Notes: a model not told the origin generated them from the sequence alone. A DNA stretch of 64,000 nt from Planococcus versutus (GCF_001186155.3 NZ_CP016540.2:2148001-2212000), one strand, 5' to 3'; numbered from the stretch's first letter, positions 50,386 through 60,759 are shown. Translations and numbers: made by a program.

Positions 50386-52255
50386 TGGTGTTGCCTCCTT
50401 TCGCATCTCTCAGTAATTCTGCTTTTGTAACATAGAAACCTAAATCATCTTTCAATGAACGAAGTAACATTGAACCAAACAGAATGACCAATCCAATAAT
50501 TAATACGGGAAGTGCCCAAACTTTATCGTCTAGGAAGTAAAGAGCTCCGAATGAAGCAACAAACATACCAAAAGACATAACGAATGGAATGATTGAACTG
50601 TTTGGCATATGGATATCGTCAAGAGGTTCAGCATAAATCATACCTTTTTCATTGCCATCCATTTTTTCAATCCAGTACGTATCAAGACCACGAACTAATG
50701 GAGTTTGTGCAAAGTTATAGAACGGCGGTGGAGATGGAATTGCCCATTCCAATGTACGACCATCGCCCCATGGATCATTGCCAACACGCTCATTTTTCAC
50801 TGTAGTTAATACAACGTTAACAAGTAAAATGATAACACCTATTGCCATTAATGCAGCACCAGCCGAACTGATGGCGTTAAATAGATCCCAACCTTGATCT
50901 GCTCCAAACGTGTAAACACGACGTGGCATACCCATCAAGCCTAAGAAATGCTGGATAAAGAATGTTAAATGGAATCCGATAAAGAAAAACCAGAATGTCC
51001 ATTTCCCTAATTTTTCACTTAGCATTGTTCCAAACATTTTTGGCCAGTACAAATGCGTACCTGCTAAGATTCCTAATACAGTACCCCCCACAATAACGTA
51101 ATGGAAGTGAGCTACGATAAAGTAAGAATCATGCAATTGGTAATCCAAAGGCGCGATTGCTTGCATAACACCCGTTACTCCACCTGCTACGAATGACGGA
51201 ATAAACGCGATAGCGTAAATCATTGGAACTGTGAAGGAGATACTGCCTCCCCAAATCGTCAGTAACCAGTTAAAGATCTTGATTCCTGTTGGGACTGCAA
51301 TGATCATCGTCGCTAAAGCAAACACAGCGTTTGCTGTTGGTCCTAAACCGACTGTGAACATATGGTGAGCCCAAACCATGAATCCGTAAAAACCAATCAA
51401 GATTGTTGCGAAAACAAGTGCCGTATATCCGAATAGACGTTTACGAGAGAAAATTGCAAAGATTTCAGAGAAAATACCGAAAGCCGGCAAAATCAAAATG
51501 TAAACTTCAGGGTGACCGAAGATCCAGAATAAATGTTCCCAGATAATCGTATTTCCTCCCATTTCAACTGCAAAGAAATTTGCACCGAACATGCGGTCAA
51601 AGACCATGGTGAAAAGGCCGACTGTAAGTGGTGGGAATGCCAATAAGATTAAAGCGGAAGCAACAAAAGTTGTCCATGTAAACATCGGCATTCTCATATA
51701 AGTCATACCTGGAGCACGCATATTGATGATGGTAACAAGGAAGTTAATCCCTGCGATTAGCGTACCAAAACCAGATATGGTCAATCCTAATGCATAAAAA
51801 TCAATTCCGTGACTTTCTGATGCAAGTGCGAGCGAAGCATAGTTCGTCCAACCTGCGTCTGGTGCACCTCCCATGAACCAAGAAAGGTTCAAGAAAATTC
51901 CACCAAAGAAGAATAACCAGAAGCCGAGTGAATTTAAGAATGGAAAGGCAACATCACGCGCGCCAATTTGCAAAGGCATAACAGCATTCATGAAAGCCAG
52001 TAAAATTGGCATGGCTGCCAAGAAAATCATGGTCGTACCGTGCATTGTTATAACTTCGTTGTATGTTCCGGCACTCAGGAAATCATTCCCTGCTTTAGCC
52101 AATTGAATACGGATCAACATTGCTTCAACGCCACCGACAAGGAAGAAGAAACCACCTGAGATCAAATAAAGAATCGCAATTTTTTTATGGTCAACCGTTG
52201 TCATAAAGTCCCATATCGTAGCGCCGAAGCCCTTTTTTTGAGCAGTAGAACTCAC
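50375..52255 (-). CDS. ctaD: Cytochrome caa3 oxidase subunit I
   Basis: Catalytic subunit with haem a, haem a3 and CuB; reduces oxygen and pumps protons. At 626 aa it has the extended bacillal form (about 14 segments). Haem and copper ligands are in TMHGTTMIFL, WEHLFWIFGHPEVYIL (His-Glu-Val-Tyr, the crosslinked Tyr), WAHHMFTVG and VAHFHYVIVGG. The C-terminal extension ends in a soluble tail. GTG at 52255 with an AAAGGGAGG ribosome site is the start. It follows ctaC by 30 bases. Confidence 0.97.
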   Translation of the reverse strand: MSSTAQKKGFGATIWDFMTTVDHKKIAILYLISGGFFFLVGGVEAMLIRIQLAKAGNDFLSAGTYNEVITMHGTTMIFLAAMPILLAFMNAVMPLQIGARDVAFPFLNSLGFWLFFFGGIFLNLSWFMGGAPDAGWTNYASLALASESHGIDFYALGLTISGFGTLIAGINFLVTIINMRAPGMTYMRMPMFTWTTFVASALILLAFPPLTVGLFTMVFDRMFGANFFAVEMGGNTIIWEHLFWIFGHPEVYILILPAFGIFSEIFAIFSRKRLFGYTALVFATILIGFYGFMVWAHHMFTVGLGPTANAVFALATMIIAVPTGIKIFNWLLTIWGGSISFTVPMIYAIAFIPSFVAGGVTGVMQAIAPLDYQLHDSYFIVAHFHYVIVGGTVLGILAGTHLYWPKMFGTMLSEKLGKWTFWFFFIGFHLTFFIQHFLGLMGMPRRVYTFGADQGWDLFNAISSAGAALMAIGVIILLVNVVLTTVKNERVGNDPWGDGRTLEWAIPSPPPFYNFAQTPLVRGLDTYWIEKMDGNEKGMIYAEPLDDIHMPNSSIIPFVMSFGMFVASFGALYFLDDKVWALPVLIIGLVILFGSMLLRSLKDDLGFYVTKAELLRDAKGGNTNGH

Positions 52256-52285
52256 AGTATATACCTCCCTTTTTTAAGCTGTTTT

Positions 52286-53380
52286 CTATTCTTCAACTGA
52301 TAAGCCCATTAAATAAGCAGCCAATGCATCAAGTTCTTGATCTGATAAATCTTTGCCGTTATTCAATGAAGATGCTTCTGGCATTAAGTTACCAGGTTTG
52401 TATTCTTGCGGATCTTGTATCCATTTTTTAAGATTTTCTTCATTGTGTTCCAAATAACCAGCAACACGGTTACGATCGCCAAATGTTGCTAAGTTCGGAC
52501 CAATTCCACCAGTACCACCAGCACCAGAAACAGCGTGACATTGGATACAAGCAAGTCCATCTGCTCCAAACAATTCTTCGCCTTGTTGAGCAAGATCTCC
52601 TTCAACAGCAGCTGGTTCTTCTGCTTGCATTGCTGTTACCCATTGGTCAAACTCTTCACGATCCACAGATTTCACTTTGAAATCCATCAATGCGTGAGAA
52701 GGTCCGCAAAGTTCAGCACATTTCCCATAAAATACACCATCATCAAGTTCTGCTGATTCACGGTCAAACTCTAAATAGAAGGTATTGACGTTTTCAGGGT
52801 TTACGTCTAGTTTACCACCAATAGATGGAATCCAGAAAGAGTGTTTAATATCCGCTGAAATCAAGTTAAAGTAAACGCGTTCATCAGTTGGTACAACCAA
52901 CTCTTGAGCAGTCACAATTCCTTGTTCTGGATATTCAAATTCCCACCAATAAAGTTTACCCGTTACGTTAACTGTTAAGTTAGATGAATTTCCATCTTTA
53001 GCTTCAACATCCATTGTAGATACATCTGCTAAATCAAAAGTAGAATAAACTGTTGGAACTGCAAGAATTAAAAGAAGAACGATTGGAATAGCTGTCCAAA
53101 TAAATTCTAATCTAGCACTTCCTTCAACTTGCTCAGGAATCATATCTTCCCCTACTTTAGAGCGACGGAATTTCACGATTGCTAGAACGAAAATAATCGA
53201 AACAACAATGATGACAAACGCCATTACGACTGACGATAGGATCAATAAATTAAATTGATCTTGTGCAACTTTACCCGCTGGTATTAACGTTGAGATCTCT
53301 TCACGGCCACATCCTGCCAGAAAAACTAGCAAGATCGTCATTAGTGCAAAAAGTCGACATTTTTTTATACCTTTCATCAT
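52286..53380 (-). CDS. ctaC: Cytochrome caa3 oxidase subunit II (CuA and cytochrome c domains)
   Basis: Electron entry subunit, 364 aa, a lipoprotein with lipobox LAGC (C24) and two membrane segments. The CuA site is complete (H180, C221, E223, C225, H229, M232) and a fused cytochrome c domain follows, with C278-IQ-C281-H282 and a likely axial Met near residue 333. The fusion marks it as caa3 type. It begins with ATG-ATG at 53380 after GAGAGGGG. It would be processed by LspA. Confidence 0.97.
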   Translation of the reverse strand: MMKGIKKCRLFALMTILLVFLAGCGREEISTLIPAGKVAQDQFNLLILSSVVMAFVIIVVSIIFVLAIVKFRRSKVGEDMIPEQVEGSARLEFIWTAIPIVLLLILAVPTVYSTFDLADVSTMDVEAKDGNSSNLTVNVTGKLYWWEFEYPEQGIVTAQELVVPTDERVYFNLISADIKHSFWIPSIGGKLDVNPENVNTFYLEFDRESAELDDGVFYGKCAELCGPSHALMDFKVKSVDREEFDQWVTAMQAEEPAAVEGDLAQQGEELFGADGLACIQCHAVSGAGGTGGIGPNLATFGDRNRVAGYLEHNEENLKKWIQDPQEYKPGNLMPEASSLNNGKDLSDQELDALAAYLMGLSVEE

Positions 53381-53431
53381 AACTTGTCATACCCCTCTCT
53401 CACAAAAATTATTTTTCTTTAAAAATGGTTA

Positions 53432-54349
53432 TTAGATGAAGACTGCAAAAATGATCATTGAAACAAATAGAATAGTCATATAGTTCAACGAATAAATAAA
53501 CATCGTTTTTGCCCATTTCAAGTCATCAGTCACTTTAAACCCACGAATGGCTAGTATTAACCAACCGATGTTTAAAAGTGTCGCTAACACAAGGAATCCT
53601 ACCCCAAGCTCCATTAATAAGAATGGTAGAGGGAAAAGCATAATGATCCATGCAAGCATTGATTTTTTTGTTCTGTGAAATCCTTTTACTACCGGTAACA
53701 TAGGAATATTCGCTGCCCGATACTCTTCTGTCCGTTTCATAGCCAACGCATAAAAATGTGGTGGCTGCCAAATGAACATAATTAGAAATAATGCCCAAGC
53801 ACCCGTACCGAGTGCTGGCTCTACAGCTGCCCATCCAATTAGTGGTGGAATTGCACCAGAGATGCTCCCCACAATCGTGTTGCTGACAAAACGTCTTTTA
53901 GACCACATGGAATACAACACCACATAAGCTAAAACTCCAGCGATTCCAAACATACCAGCGGATACAGAAGCGGAAAACAGAAATAATTCGCCTATAACGA
54001 TGAAAGAAACAGCAAGTGCCAATACAGCGGACGGCTTGAATCTTCCGGTTACTGTTGGACGTCCTTTCTTACTTTCCATCAATGGGTCTATATCTGTATC
54101 GATGTAGTTGTTCATAGCTGCAGAACCCGCAATGATAAGTGCTGAACCAACAATGGTATAAGCAAGGATATCCAGTTCGTTTAAAAAGTGTCTATCGGAA
54201 AACTGAAATGCAAGCCACAAGCCTGTAAAGACTGTGATTAAATTAGAATTGACAATTCCAATCTTTATAAGTGCCAAAAAGTCTTTCAGAAATGTGGTCG
54301 CTTCTGGCGCTTCGTGAGAATCTGCAGATATTGACCGGCCGTTTGACAT
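53432..54349 (-). CDS. ctaB: Protohaem IX farnesyltransferase (haem O synthase)
   Basis: UbiA-family membrane prenyltransferase, 305 aa, making haem O from haem B; CtaA then makes haem A. The polyprenyl diphosphate motifs are NNYIDTDIDPLMESKKGRPTVTGR near residue 100 (with the D-x-x-D array) and a later KRTEEY loop. The ATG at 54349 has a GAAAGGAGGG ribosome site, preferred to a 10-codon extension. A leader region with an inverted repeat lies upstream. Confidence 0.96.
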   Translation of the reverse strand: MSNGRSISADSHEAPEATTFLKDFLALIKIGIVNSNLITVFTGLWLAFQFSDRHFLNELDILAYTIVGSALIIAGSAAMNNYIDTDIDPLMESKKGRPTVTGRFKPSAVLALAVSFIVIGELFLFSASVSAGMFGIAGVLAYVVLYSMWSKRRFVSNTIVGSISGAIPPLIGWAAVEPALGTGAWALFLIMFIWQPPHFYALAMKRTEEYRAANIPMLPVVKGFHRTKKSMLAWIIMLFPLPFLLMELGVGFLVLATLLNIGWLILAIRGFKVTDDLKWAKTMFIYSLNYMTILFVSMIIFAVFI

Positions 54350-54694
54350 ATAAGTCCCTCCTTTCAAAGTTGTAAGCATAATCCGCTATCATAACTATAT
54401 CTAAATTTCAGTTGCTTTTCTACATATAACTGAAATTTCCTGATAAAAGTGATGATTATACGTAATTGGTCTCACAAACATACACATCTTATCATACCTT
54501 AACAACTACACTATTTTAAGATAGAAAAATAATAGTTTTTGAACAGTTTGTGAAGCCGTCATTAATATGTCTAAATCTTGAAAGTTTCCACTAATGCTGT
54601 TTTCTCGTTGTATTTTGAAGAAATATTCGCTATTATCGAGTATGCAGGTAGTATAGACGATAAAAAGTTTTCTATAGAAAAAGTAGGTGGGATT
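54350..54694. promoter_or_regulatory. ctaB-ctaA divergent intergenic region with 11-bp inverted repeat
   Basis: This 345-base region separates divergent haem A genes. It contains a perfect 11-bp inverted repeat, AAATTTCAGTT (54403-54413) and AACTGAAATTT (54428-54438), separated by 14 bases, which may be an operator or a hairpin in the ctaB leader. Possible ctaA boxes are TTGAAC and TAATAT 18 bases apart near 54540-54569. A TATAAT at about 54456-54461 faces ctaB but has no good -35. In B. subtilis this region is bound by ResD; I cannot see a sure ResD site. No ORF of substance is present. Confidence 0.6.
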
Positions 54695-55612
54695 TTGCAG
54701 CAAAATAAATATATTAAATGGTTTGCCGTTGCAGCCACTATAGGTATGTTACTCATTCTTTTAGGCGGCGCACTTGTCACGAAAACCGATAGTGGTTTAG
54801 GATGCGGTCGAAACTGGCCGGATTGTAATGGAAAGTTAATCCCTGATAACATTACAACTGAAGTTTTGATTGAGTTTTCTCATCGCCTCGTCACAGGTGT
54901 TGTCGGCATACTGATTGTCGTTTTGGCTGTTTGGGCTTGGAGAAAATTTGGACACGTTCGTGAAACAAAATTTTTAGCAGTTATGGCTGTTTTCTTTTTA
55001 CTTTTACAAGCATTAATTGGTGCCGCACAAGTACTATGGGGACAAGGTGACTTTATATTAGCTCTTCATTTTGGCATCTCCTTACTATCATTTGCTTCTA
55101 TCTTATTATTAACTTTATTAATTTTTGAAGTCGATCGAAAATTTGATGCAGATCGCTTACAAATTGGTAAGAAATTACGCTTCCATACGATTGGTGTAAC
55201 GCTTTATTCTTACCTGGTTGTATATACTGGGGCGTTGGTACGTCATACAGATTCGAGTTTAGTTTGTTCAGACTGGCCTCTGTGTCGAAACGATACTTTT
55301 GCATTGCCAAGCAATATGTATGAATGGGTACAGATGGGGCATCGTGCCGCTGCCGGCTTGATTGTCATTTGGTTAGGCTATATCGCTTGGCATGCTATCA
55401 AGCAGTATAAAGATCAGCGCGTCATTTACTGGGGATGGAGCATTGCTTTCATCATCGTTTTACTTCAAGCAACGACCGGTATGCTTGTTGTGCTAACAAA
55501 ACTAAACTTAGTTGTCGCATTGCTTCACTCTTTATTAATTTCTATGCTGTTTGGTTTACTGTGCTACATGGTGCTGCTTGTTTCACGCAGCCGAATCAAA
55601 AAATCTTCATAA
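54695..55612 (+). CDS. ctaA: Haem A synthase
   Basis: Membrane oxygenase that converts haem O to haem A, 305 aa, with about eight segments in two repeats. The conserved motifs ALVTKTDSGLGCGRNWPDCNG near residue 25 and ALVRHTDSSLVCSDWPLCRND near 180 hold the paired cysteines, and His ligands lie in EFSHRLVTG and LHFGISLLS. The start is TTG at 54695 after a GTAGGTGGGA ribosome site, giving the size of Bacillus CtaA; a 39-codon in-frame extension upstream lacks family similarity. Confidence 0.94.
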   Translation: MQQNKYIKWFAVAATIGMLLILLGGALVTKTDSGLGCGRNWPDCNGKLIPDNITTEVLIEFSHRLVTGVVGILIVVLAVWAWRKFGHVRETKFLAVMAVFFLLLQALIGAAQVLWGQGDFILALHFGISLLSFASILLLTLLIFEVDRKFDADRLQIGKKLRFHTIGVTLYSYLVVYTGALVRHTDSSLVCSDWPLCRNDTFALPSNMYEWVQMGHRAAAGLIVIWLGYIAWHAIKQYKDQRVIYWGWSIAFIIVLLQATTGMLVVLTKLNLVVALLHSLLISMLFGLLCYMVLLVSRSRIKKSS

Positions 55613-55651
55613 AAAATAGGGCTTGCGCTTTTGCGCCAGCCCTATTTTTTA
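55611..55651. terminator. Bidirectional terminator between ctaA and pycA
   Basis: AAAAAATAGGGCTTGCGC TTTT GCGCCAGCCCTATTTTTT is a long stem (one internal mismatch) with A and T runs on both sides, serving convergent genes. Confidence 0.94.
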
Positions 55652-58600
55652 TTTTCTTTCCATTTCAATTAGCAGATCTCCTGTAGAAATACCGTCATTA
55701 GCAACTACATGGATTGCTTGAATCGTTCCAGCAAAAGGAGCTTGAACAGTCGTTTCCATTTTCATCGCTTCTGTCACGAGTAAATGGTCACCGCGTTTTA
55801 CTTTAGCGCCTGTTTCTGCAAGTACTTTTAATACTGTTCCAGGCATTGTCGCAGCAATATGGTTTTCATTTGTTGGATCTGCTTTTGGTTTAGCCGTATT
55901 ATCGGTTTCCACCATCATATCCTGAATACTCACTTCACGCGGTTGTCCGTTCAATTCAAAGTAAATGATGCGTGTACCGTCTTTTTGTGGTTCACCAATT
56001 GATACCATTTTCACCATAAGCGTCTTACCTTTTTCAATTTCTACTTCAATTTCTTCGCCTAATCTCATTCCATATAGGAACGTCAGTGTATCCAAGACAG
56101 AAACATTGCCAAACTGAATATTCGTTGCTGTGTATTCATCAAAGACTTTTGGATAAAGTGCATAAGCCAAAACTTCATGACTTGTTACTGGACGTTCTAA
56201 TTTATCATACAAAGTTCTCTTAATGGCATCAAAATCTGCAGGTTCTAGCAGTTCACCAGGACGAACCGTAATTGGCTCTCGCTCTTTTAGAATGACTTTC
56301 TGCAGTTCTTCTGGAAATCCGCCATGCGGTTGACCAATATACCCTTCAAAAAATTCAATAACTGATTCGGGAAAGTCGATTGTTTTCCCGCGTGTGATTA
56401 CTGTTTTTTCATCTAACTCATTTTGAACCATAAATAATGCCATATCCCCTACAACTTTAGAAGAAGGTGTTACTTTCACGACATCTCCAAATAATAAGTT
56501 GACGCGTGAATACATCGCTTTTACTTCTTCCCAACGCAACCCAAGCCCAACAGCTTTAGCTTGTTGCTGAAGATTGCTGTATTGACCACCTGGCATTTCG
56601 TGAACGTAGATTTCTGAATGTGGGCTATTCATGCCACTTTCAAAATCTACATAGTATTTACGAACGTCTTCCCAATAATGAGACATTTTTTCAAGATTTT
56701 TCACATCTGATCGAATTTCACGTTTGCCACCGCTCATAGCGTAATGCAGGGAACTTGCACTTGGTTGTGATGTAAGACCTGCCATTGACCCAAGAGCCGT
56801 ATCAACGATATCCACACCTGCTTCAATCGCTTTCGAGTACATATAAATTCCGTTACCACTTGTATCATGCGTATGAAGGTGAATTGGCAACGACACAGTA
56901 TCTTTAAGTTCAGATACTAAACGATATGCCGCTTCTGGCTTTAACAGTCCCGCCATATCTTTAATTGCGAGAATATGTGCACCGGCTGCTTCTAATTCTT
57001 TAGCCATATCTTTATAATATTGAACCGTATATTTGTCTCGACTCGGATCCAGGATATCTCCAGTGTAACAAATTGCAGCTTCAGCGATTTTGCCAGACTG
57101 ACGGACTTCGTCTATTGCTACTTCCATTCCTTTAATCCAATTTAAGCTATCGAAAATACGGAACACATCGATTCCGGCATCCCCTGATTTGCGAACAAAC
57201 TCACGGATGACGTTATCTGGATAATTTTTATAGCCAACCGCATTTGCTCCACGGAATAGCATTTGGAACAAGATATTTGGGATGTCTTTCCGTAGCTTGA
57301 TTAGACGTTCCCATGGGTCTTCTTTTAAGAATCTGTAAGAGACATCGAACGTGGCGCCTCCCCACATTTCCAAAGAAAATAGATCACTCTGCAAACGAGC
57401 AGTTTCTTTCGCAATTTCAAACAAATCATGCGAGCGAACGCGTGTAGCTAATAGAGATTGGTGAGCGTCACGGAACGTCGTATCTGTAATTAACACATCT
57501 TTTTGTTCATGAATCCATTTCGTTAGTCCTTCCGCTCCTTGCAAATCAAAAATTTGCTTTGTGCCATTTGGCGCTGGAGACAAGAGATCGATTTCCGGTT
57601 TTCTTGGAGCCGTGTGAATTGGTTTCTTTTTCTTCTCGATACCGGGGAAGCCGTTAACTGTCACGTTCCCGATATAACTTAATAATTTAGTACCGCGGTC
57701 TTGTCGGACTGGGAAGATAAACAACTCTGGAGTCGTATCAATAAAGCTCGTATCAAAATCGCCTGTAATAAAGTCTTTATGTTTTACAACATTTTCGAGA
57801 AAAGGAATATTAGTTTTGATTCCTCGAATACGGAATTCCTGAAGATTGCGATCCATTTTAGCAGCTGCCTCTTTAAATGTTAATGCCCAAGTTGATACTT
57901 TAACTAAAAGAGAATCGTAATAAGGAGAAATCACAGCCCCTTGAAATCCATTACCAGCATCGAGCCTTACGCCAAATCCGCCACCTGAGCGGTAAACCAT
58001 CAATTTCCCGGCATCTGGCATGAAATCATTTAATGGGTCTTCTGTCGTTACACGTGATTGAATGGCAAAACCGAATAATGGAATGTCACTTTGTTTTGGG
58101 ATTCCTACTTCTTCGCTGTGAATCATATGCCCTCTGGCAATATGAATTTGCGCGTGAACAATGTCGATCCCTGTAATCATTTCTGTAATTGTATGTTCAA
58201 CTTGAATACGTGGATTTACTTCGATAAAGTAAAATTCATCATTCGCTACAAGGAATTCGACTGTACCGGCATTTATGTAGTCAATATTTTTCATTAATTT
58301 GACTGCAGCATCGCAAATATCATTGCGCAGTTTGTTACTAATTGAATTCGAAGGTGCAATTTCTACAACTTTTTGATGACGGCGTTGAATAGAGCAATCT
58401 CTCTCATACAAATGAACAATATTGCCTTCCGAATCACCTAATATTTGAACTTCAATATGTTTCGGTTTTTCAACGAATTTTTCAACGTACATTTCATCTG
58501 AACCAAACGCTGCTTTCGCTTCGGATTTTGCACGTTCGTAAGAGGATGCTAGTTCTTCATGAGATCTGACAATTCGCATGCCGCGGCCACCGCCGCCTAG

Positions 58601-59089
58601 AGATGCTTTAATCATTAATGGAAACCCTGCTGTTTTACTGAATTCTTCAACTTCTTCCACTGATTCGACAGGGCCGTCTGTACCTGGAATAACAGGAATA
58701 CCCGCAGCAATTGCTTGTGAACGTGCTTTTACTTTGTCACCGAACATATCCAAATGTCGTGAAGTTGGACCAATAAAAACAATGCCTTCTTCTTCACAAC
58801 GTCTTGCAAAATGAACGTTTTCGGATAAAAAGCCGTATCCTGGATGTATCGCATCTACATCCGAATCTTTAGCTATACGGATAATGTCTTCAATATCCAA
58901 ATAAGCATCAATTGGTTTTTTTCCTTTACCGACTAAATAGGATTCATCCGCTTTATAGCGATGAAACGAGCCACTGTCTTCTTGAGAATAGATTGCCACT
59001 GTTTGAATTTTCAGTTCTGTACAAGCGCGGAAAACCCGAATTGCGATTTCACCGCGGTTAGCCACTAAGATTTTGTCGATTTCTCTCAC
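55649..59089 (-). CDS. pycA: Pyruvate carboxylase
   Basis: Biotin enzyme that makes oxaloacetate from pyruvate. The 1146-aa protein has biotin carboxylase at about 1-450 (ILVANRGEIAIRVFRACTE, GGGGRGMRIV), carboxyltransferase at about 520-820 (ITDTTFRDAHQSLLATRVR, with the metal-binding LPIHLHTHDTSG), and a C-terminal biotinyl domain with the lysine in TEAMKMETTV near residue 1107. GTG at 59089 is chosen because AAAGGA sits about 11 bases upstream; an ATG at 59101 overlaps that site. It follows ftsW closely, as in B. subtilis. Confidence 0.97.
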   Translation of the reverse strand: MREIDKILVANRGEIAIRVFRACTELKIQTVAIYSQEDSGSFHRYKADESYLVGKGKKPIDAYLDIEDIIRIAKDSDVDAIHPGYGFLSENVHFARRCEEEGIVFIGPTSRHLDMFGDKVKARSQAIAAGIPVIPGTDGPVESVEEVEEFSKTAGFPLMIKASLGGGGRGMRIVRSHEELASSYERAKSEAKAAFGSDEMYVEKFVEKPKHIEVQILGDSEGNIVHLYERDCSIQRRHQKVVEIAPSNSISNKLRNDICDAAVKLMKNIDYINAGTVEFLVANDEFYFIEVNPRIQVEHTITEMITGIDIVHAQIHIARGHMIHSEEVGIPKQSDIPLFGFAIQSRVTTEDPLNDFMPDAGKLMVYRSGGGFGVRLDAGNGFQGAVISPYYDSLLVKVSTWALTFKEAAAKMDRNLQEFRIRGIKTNIPFLENVVKHKDFITGDFDTSFIDTTPELFIFPVRQDRGTKLLSYIGNVTVNGFPGIEKKKKPIHTAPRKPEIDLLSPAPNGTKQIFDLQGAEGLTKWIHEQKDVLITDTTFRDAHQSLLATRVRSHDLFEIAKETARLQSDLFSLEMWGGATFDVSYRFLKEDPWERLIKLRKDIPNILFQMLFRGANAVGYKNYPDNVIREFVRKSGDAGIDVFRIFDSLNWIKGMEVAIDEVRQSGKIAEAAICYTGDILDPSRDKYTVQYYKDMAKELEAAGAHILAIKDMAGLLKPEAAYRLVSELKDTVSLPIHLHTHDTSGNGIYMYSKAIEAGVDIVDTALGSMAGLTSQPSASSLHYAMSGGKREIRSDVKNLEKMSHYWEDVRKYYVDFESGMNSPHSEIYVHEMPGGQYSNLQQQAKAVGLGLRWEEVKAMYSRVNLLFGDVVKVTPSSKVVGDMALFMVQNELDEKTVITRGKTIDFPESVIEFFEGYIGQPHGGFPEELQKVILKEREPITVRPGELLEPADFDAIKRTLYDKLERPVTSHEVLAYALYPKVFDEYTATNIQFGNVSVLDTLTFLYGMRLGEEIEVEIEKGKTLMVKMVSIGEPQKDGTRIIYFELNGQPREVSIQDMMVETDNTAKPKADPTNENHIAATMPGTVLKVLAETGAKVKRGDHLLVTEAMKMETTVQAPFAGTIQAIHVVANDGISTGDLLIEMERK

Positions 59090-59104
59090 GCCACAGCACA
59101 TCCT

Positions 59105-60271
59105 TTACTTTTTCGTTTTTTCATATTTGTTAAACATGGAAACATTCATCAATACTCCCATAGCTAAAGATAACAAAATTACAGAGGTTCCGCCATAGCT
59201 TATAAATGGAAGCGTCACTCCTGTTAACGGAATAATACCTGTGAGGCCACCTAAATTAACAAAAGACTGGATACCAATCATGCTCGCTACACCTGCTGCA
59301 AGCATTCTAGCCAAAGGATCATACGTGGTCATAGCAATCCATAATCCGCGTAAAACAATAAATCCTAAACCGCCTAATACAAACACAACACCTAATACAC
59401 CTAACTCTTCAGCAATAACCGACATAATAAAATCAGTATGAGGTTCTGGTAAATAGCCTAATTTTTGAATCGATTGTCCAAGCCCTAACCCGCTCAATCC
59501 ACCTGATCCAATCGCTAAATAGCCATTAACAATTTGAAAACCAAAGCCCAATTCATCTGAAAATGGATTAAAGAAAGCATCTAGTCGCCCTAAACGTTTT
59601 TCAGTAAAAATCGAATCACCAGCAAAAATCATAAACGGGACAATAATAACAGATGCCGCTGCGATAAAGACGGTTGCGAGACGGATAAACGGTTTTAATC
59701 GGACACCACTTACTGACATGACACACAAACCAACAGCAGCAATAATCAGCATTGATCCTAGATCAGGTTCAAGGAAAATTGAGAACAACACCAATGTCAA
59801 AATAATAACCGGAGGAAAAATTGACTCGTTTAATTTATTAATCATGCCATTTTGATACTTATTAGCAAAGACACCTGATAAATAAAAGATGATTCCCACC
59901 TTTGCTACTTCGGAAGGTTGAATATTACCAAATCCAATGCTAATCCAACTTTGAGCACCACCCGCAGCAAATCCAATAAAATGAACAGCAATTAACCCTG
60001 TAAAGACAACAAACAATATCAATATCATCATCCAACGTTTTTTGAAATGCTTATATGGAAATACCGACGCAAGTGCGAAAACCGGAAACGCGATCGCTAA
60101 ATTTAGTAATTGCTGTATGTAGAATCGGTCAGGTTCTGAGTTATAATAATTGACCGACCAAGCCATGCTAGAACTGTAAATCATAATTAATCCAAAGATT
60201 GTCAATGCTAAATATGTAAAAAACAAAGGATAATCTACGTACTTTGCGTATTTCTTGATGTATGATTTCAT
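59105..60271 (-). CDS. ftsW: FtsW-type septal peptidoglycan glycosyltransferase
   Basis: SEDS-family polymerase that extends lipid II glycans at the division site with PBP2B. The 388-aa protein has ten segments and the SEDS signatures NIQPSEVAKVG near residue 115, FLEPDLGSMLI near 167, GYLPEPHTDFIMSVIAEELG near 263 and TLPFISYGGTSVI near 350. FtsW rather than RodA or SpoVE is inferred from its place before pycA. Its start is ATG at 60271 with an AAAAGAGGT ribosome site. Confidence 0.92.
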   Translation of the reverse strand: MKSYIKKYAKYVDYPLFFTYLALTIFGLIMIYSSSMAWSVNYYNSEPDRFYIQQLLNLAIAFPVFALASVFPYKHFKKRWMMILILFVVFTGLIAVHFIGFAAGGAQSWISIGFGNIQPSEVAKVGIIFYLSGVFANKYQNGMINKLNESIFPPVIILTLVLFSIFLEPDLGSMLIIAAVGLCVMSVSGVRLKPFIRLATVFIAAASVIIVPFMIFAGDSIFTEKRLGRLDAFFNPFSDELGFGFQIVNGYLAIGSGGLSGLGLGQSIQKLGYLPEPHTDFIMSVIAEELGVLGVVFVLGGLGFIVLRGLWIAMTTYDPLARMLAAGVASMIGIQSFVNLGGLTGIIPLTGVTLPFISYGGTSVILLSLAMGVLMNVSMFNKYEKTKK

Positions 60272-60394
60272 TTTGATACCTCTTTTAATTTGATAGAGTA
60301 ATTAGAAAAGCAACAAGAGACATGCAGATTCAACAACTTTTAAATTTGTCTGCAGCCATCTTGATCTTAAGTTTTGTCTATGGTCTAAAATTTT

Positions 60395-60426
60395 AAAAAA
60401 ACTCAAACAAAATTCGTTTGAGTTTT
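60395..60426 (-). terminator. Terminator after ylaN
   Basis: AAAACTCAAACG AATTTT(G) TTTGAGTTTTTTT forms a seven- to nine-pair hairpin with T run on the minus strand, four bases after the ylaN stop. Confidence 0.85.
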
Positions 60427-60429
60427 AGA

Positions 60430-60711
60430 TCATTTATTTGTATACGCTTCGTGAAGAATGGAAAGTTTCTTTTCTAGCGTATCCATTAAATTTTTTCCAG
60501 CCTCACGTTCAATGAGCCCCAGCTTAACCGCAAAATCGATTTCACGCGATAGGCCGAACATTTGAGTGTCAAGCACCTCTTCGTATAAAGGACAAGATGG
60601 CAATGTTAAATTATCCATTTGCACTTTGATTAGTTGTTCAATTTTTTCTGCATCCGCTTTGAGGAGTTCCAAAGCTTTCAGATGGTATGTTTGTTCTTCT
60701 GTATGTTCCAT
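60430..60711 (-). CDS. ylaN: YlaN iron-binding regulatory protein
   Basis: Small helical protein, 93 aa, which in Staphylococcus and Bacillus binds iron and relieves Fur repression. [31 protein letters not shown] near residue 37 is the conserved block. The ATG at 60711 has a GGGGGGA ribosome region. It stands before ftsW as in B. subtilis, separated by its own terminator. Confidence 0.9.
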   Translation of the reverse strand: MEHTEEQTYHLKALELLKADAEKIEQLIKVQMDNLTLPSCPLYEEVLDTQMFGLSREIDFAVKLGLIEREAGKNLMDTLEKKLSILHEAYTNK

Positions 60712-60759
60712 GAGGAATCCCCCCATATTATGAGTTTTCTTCTCTATTTTCCTGTTTAA

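Noticed and set aside
54571..54852. Minus-strand open frames opposite the ctaA start
   Set aside because: They overlap a clear ctaA N-terminus and show no family likeness or ribosome site.
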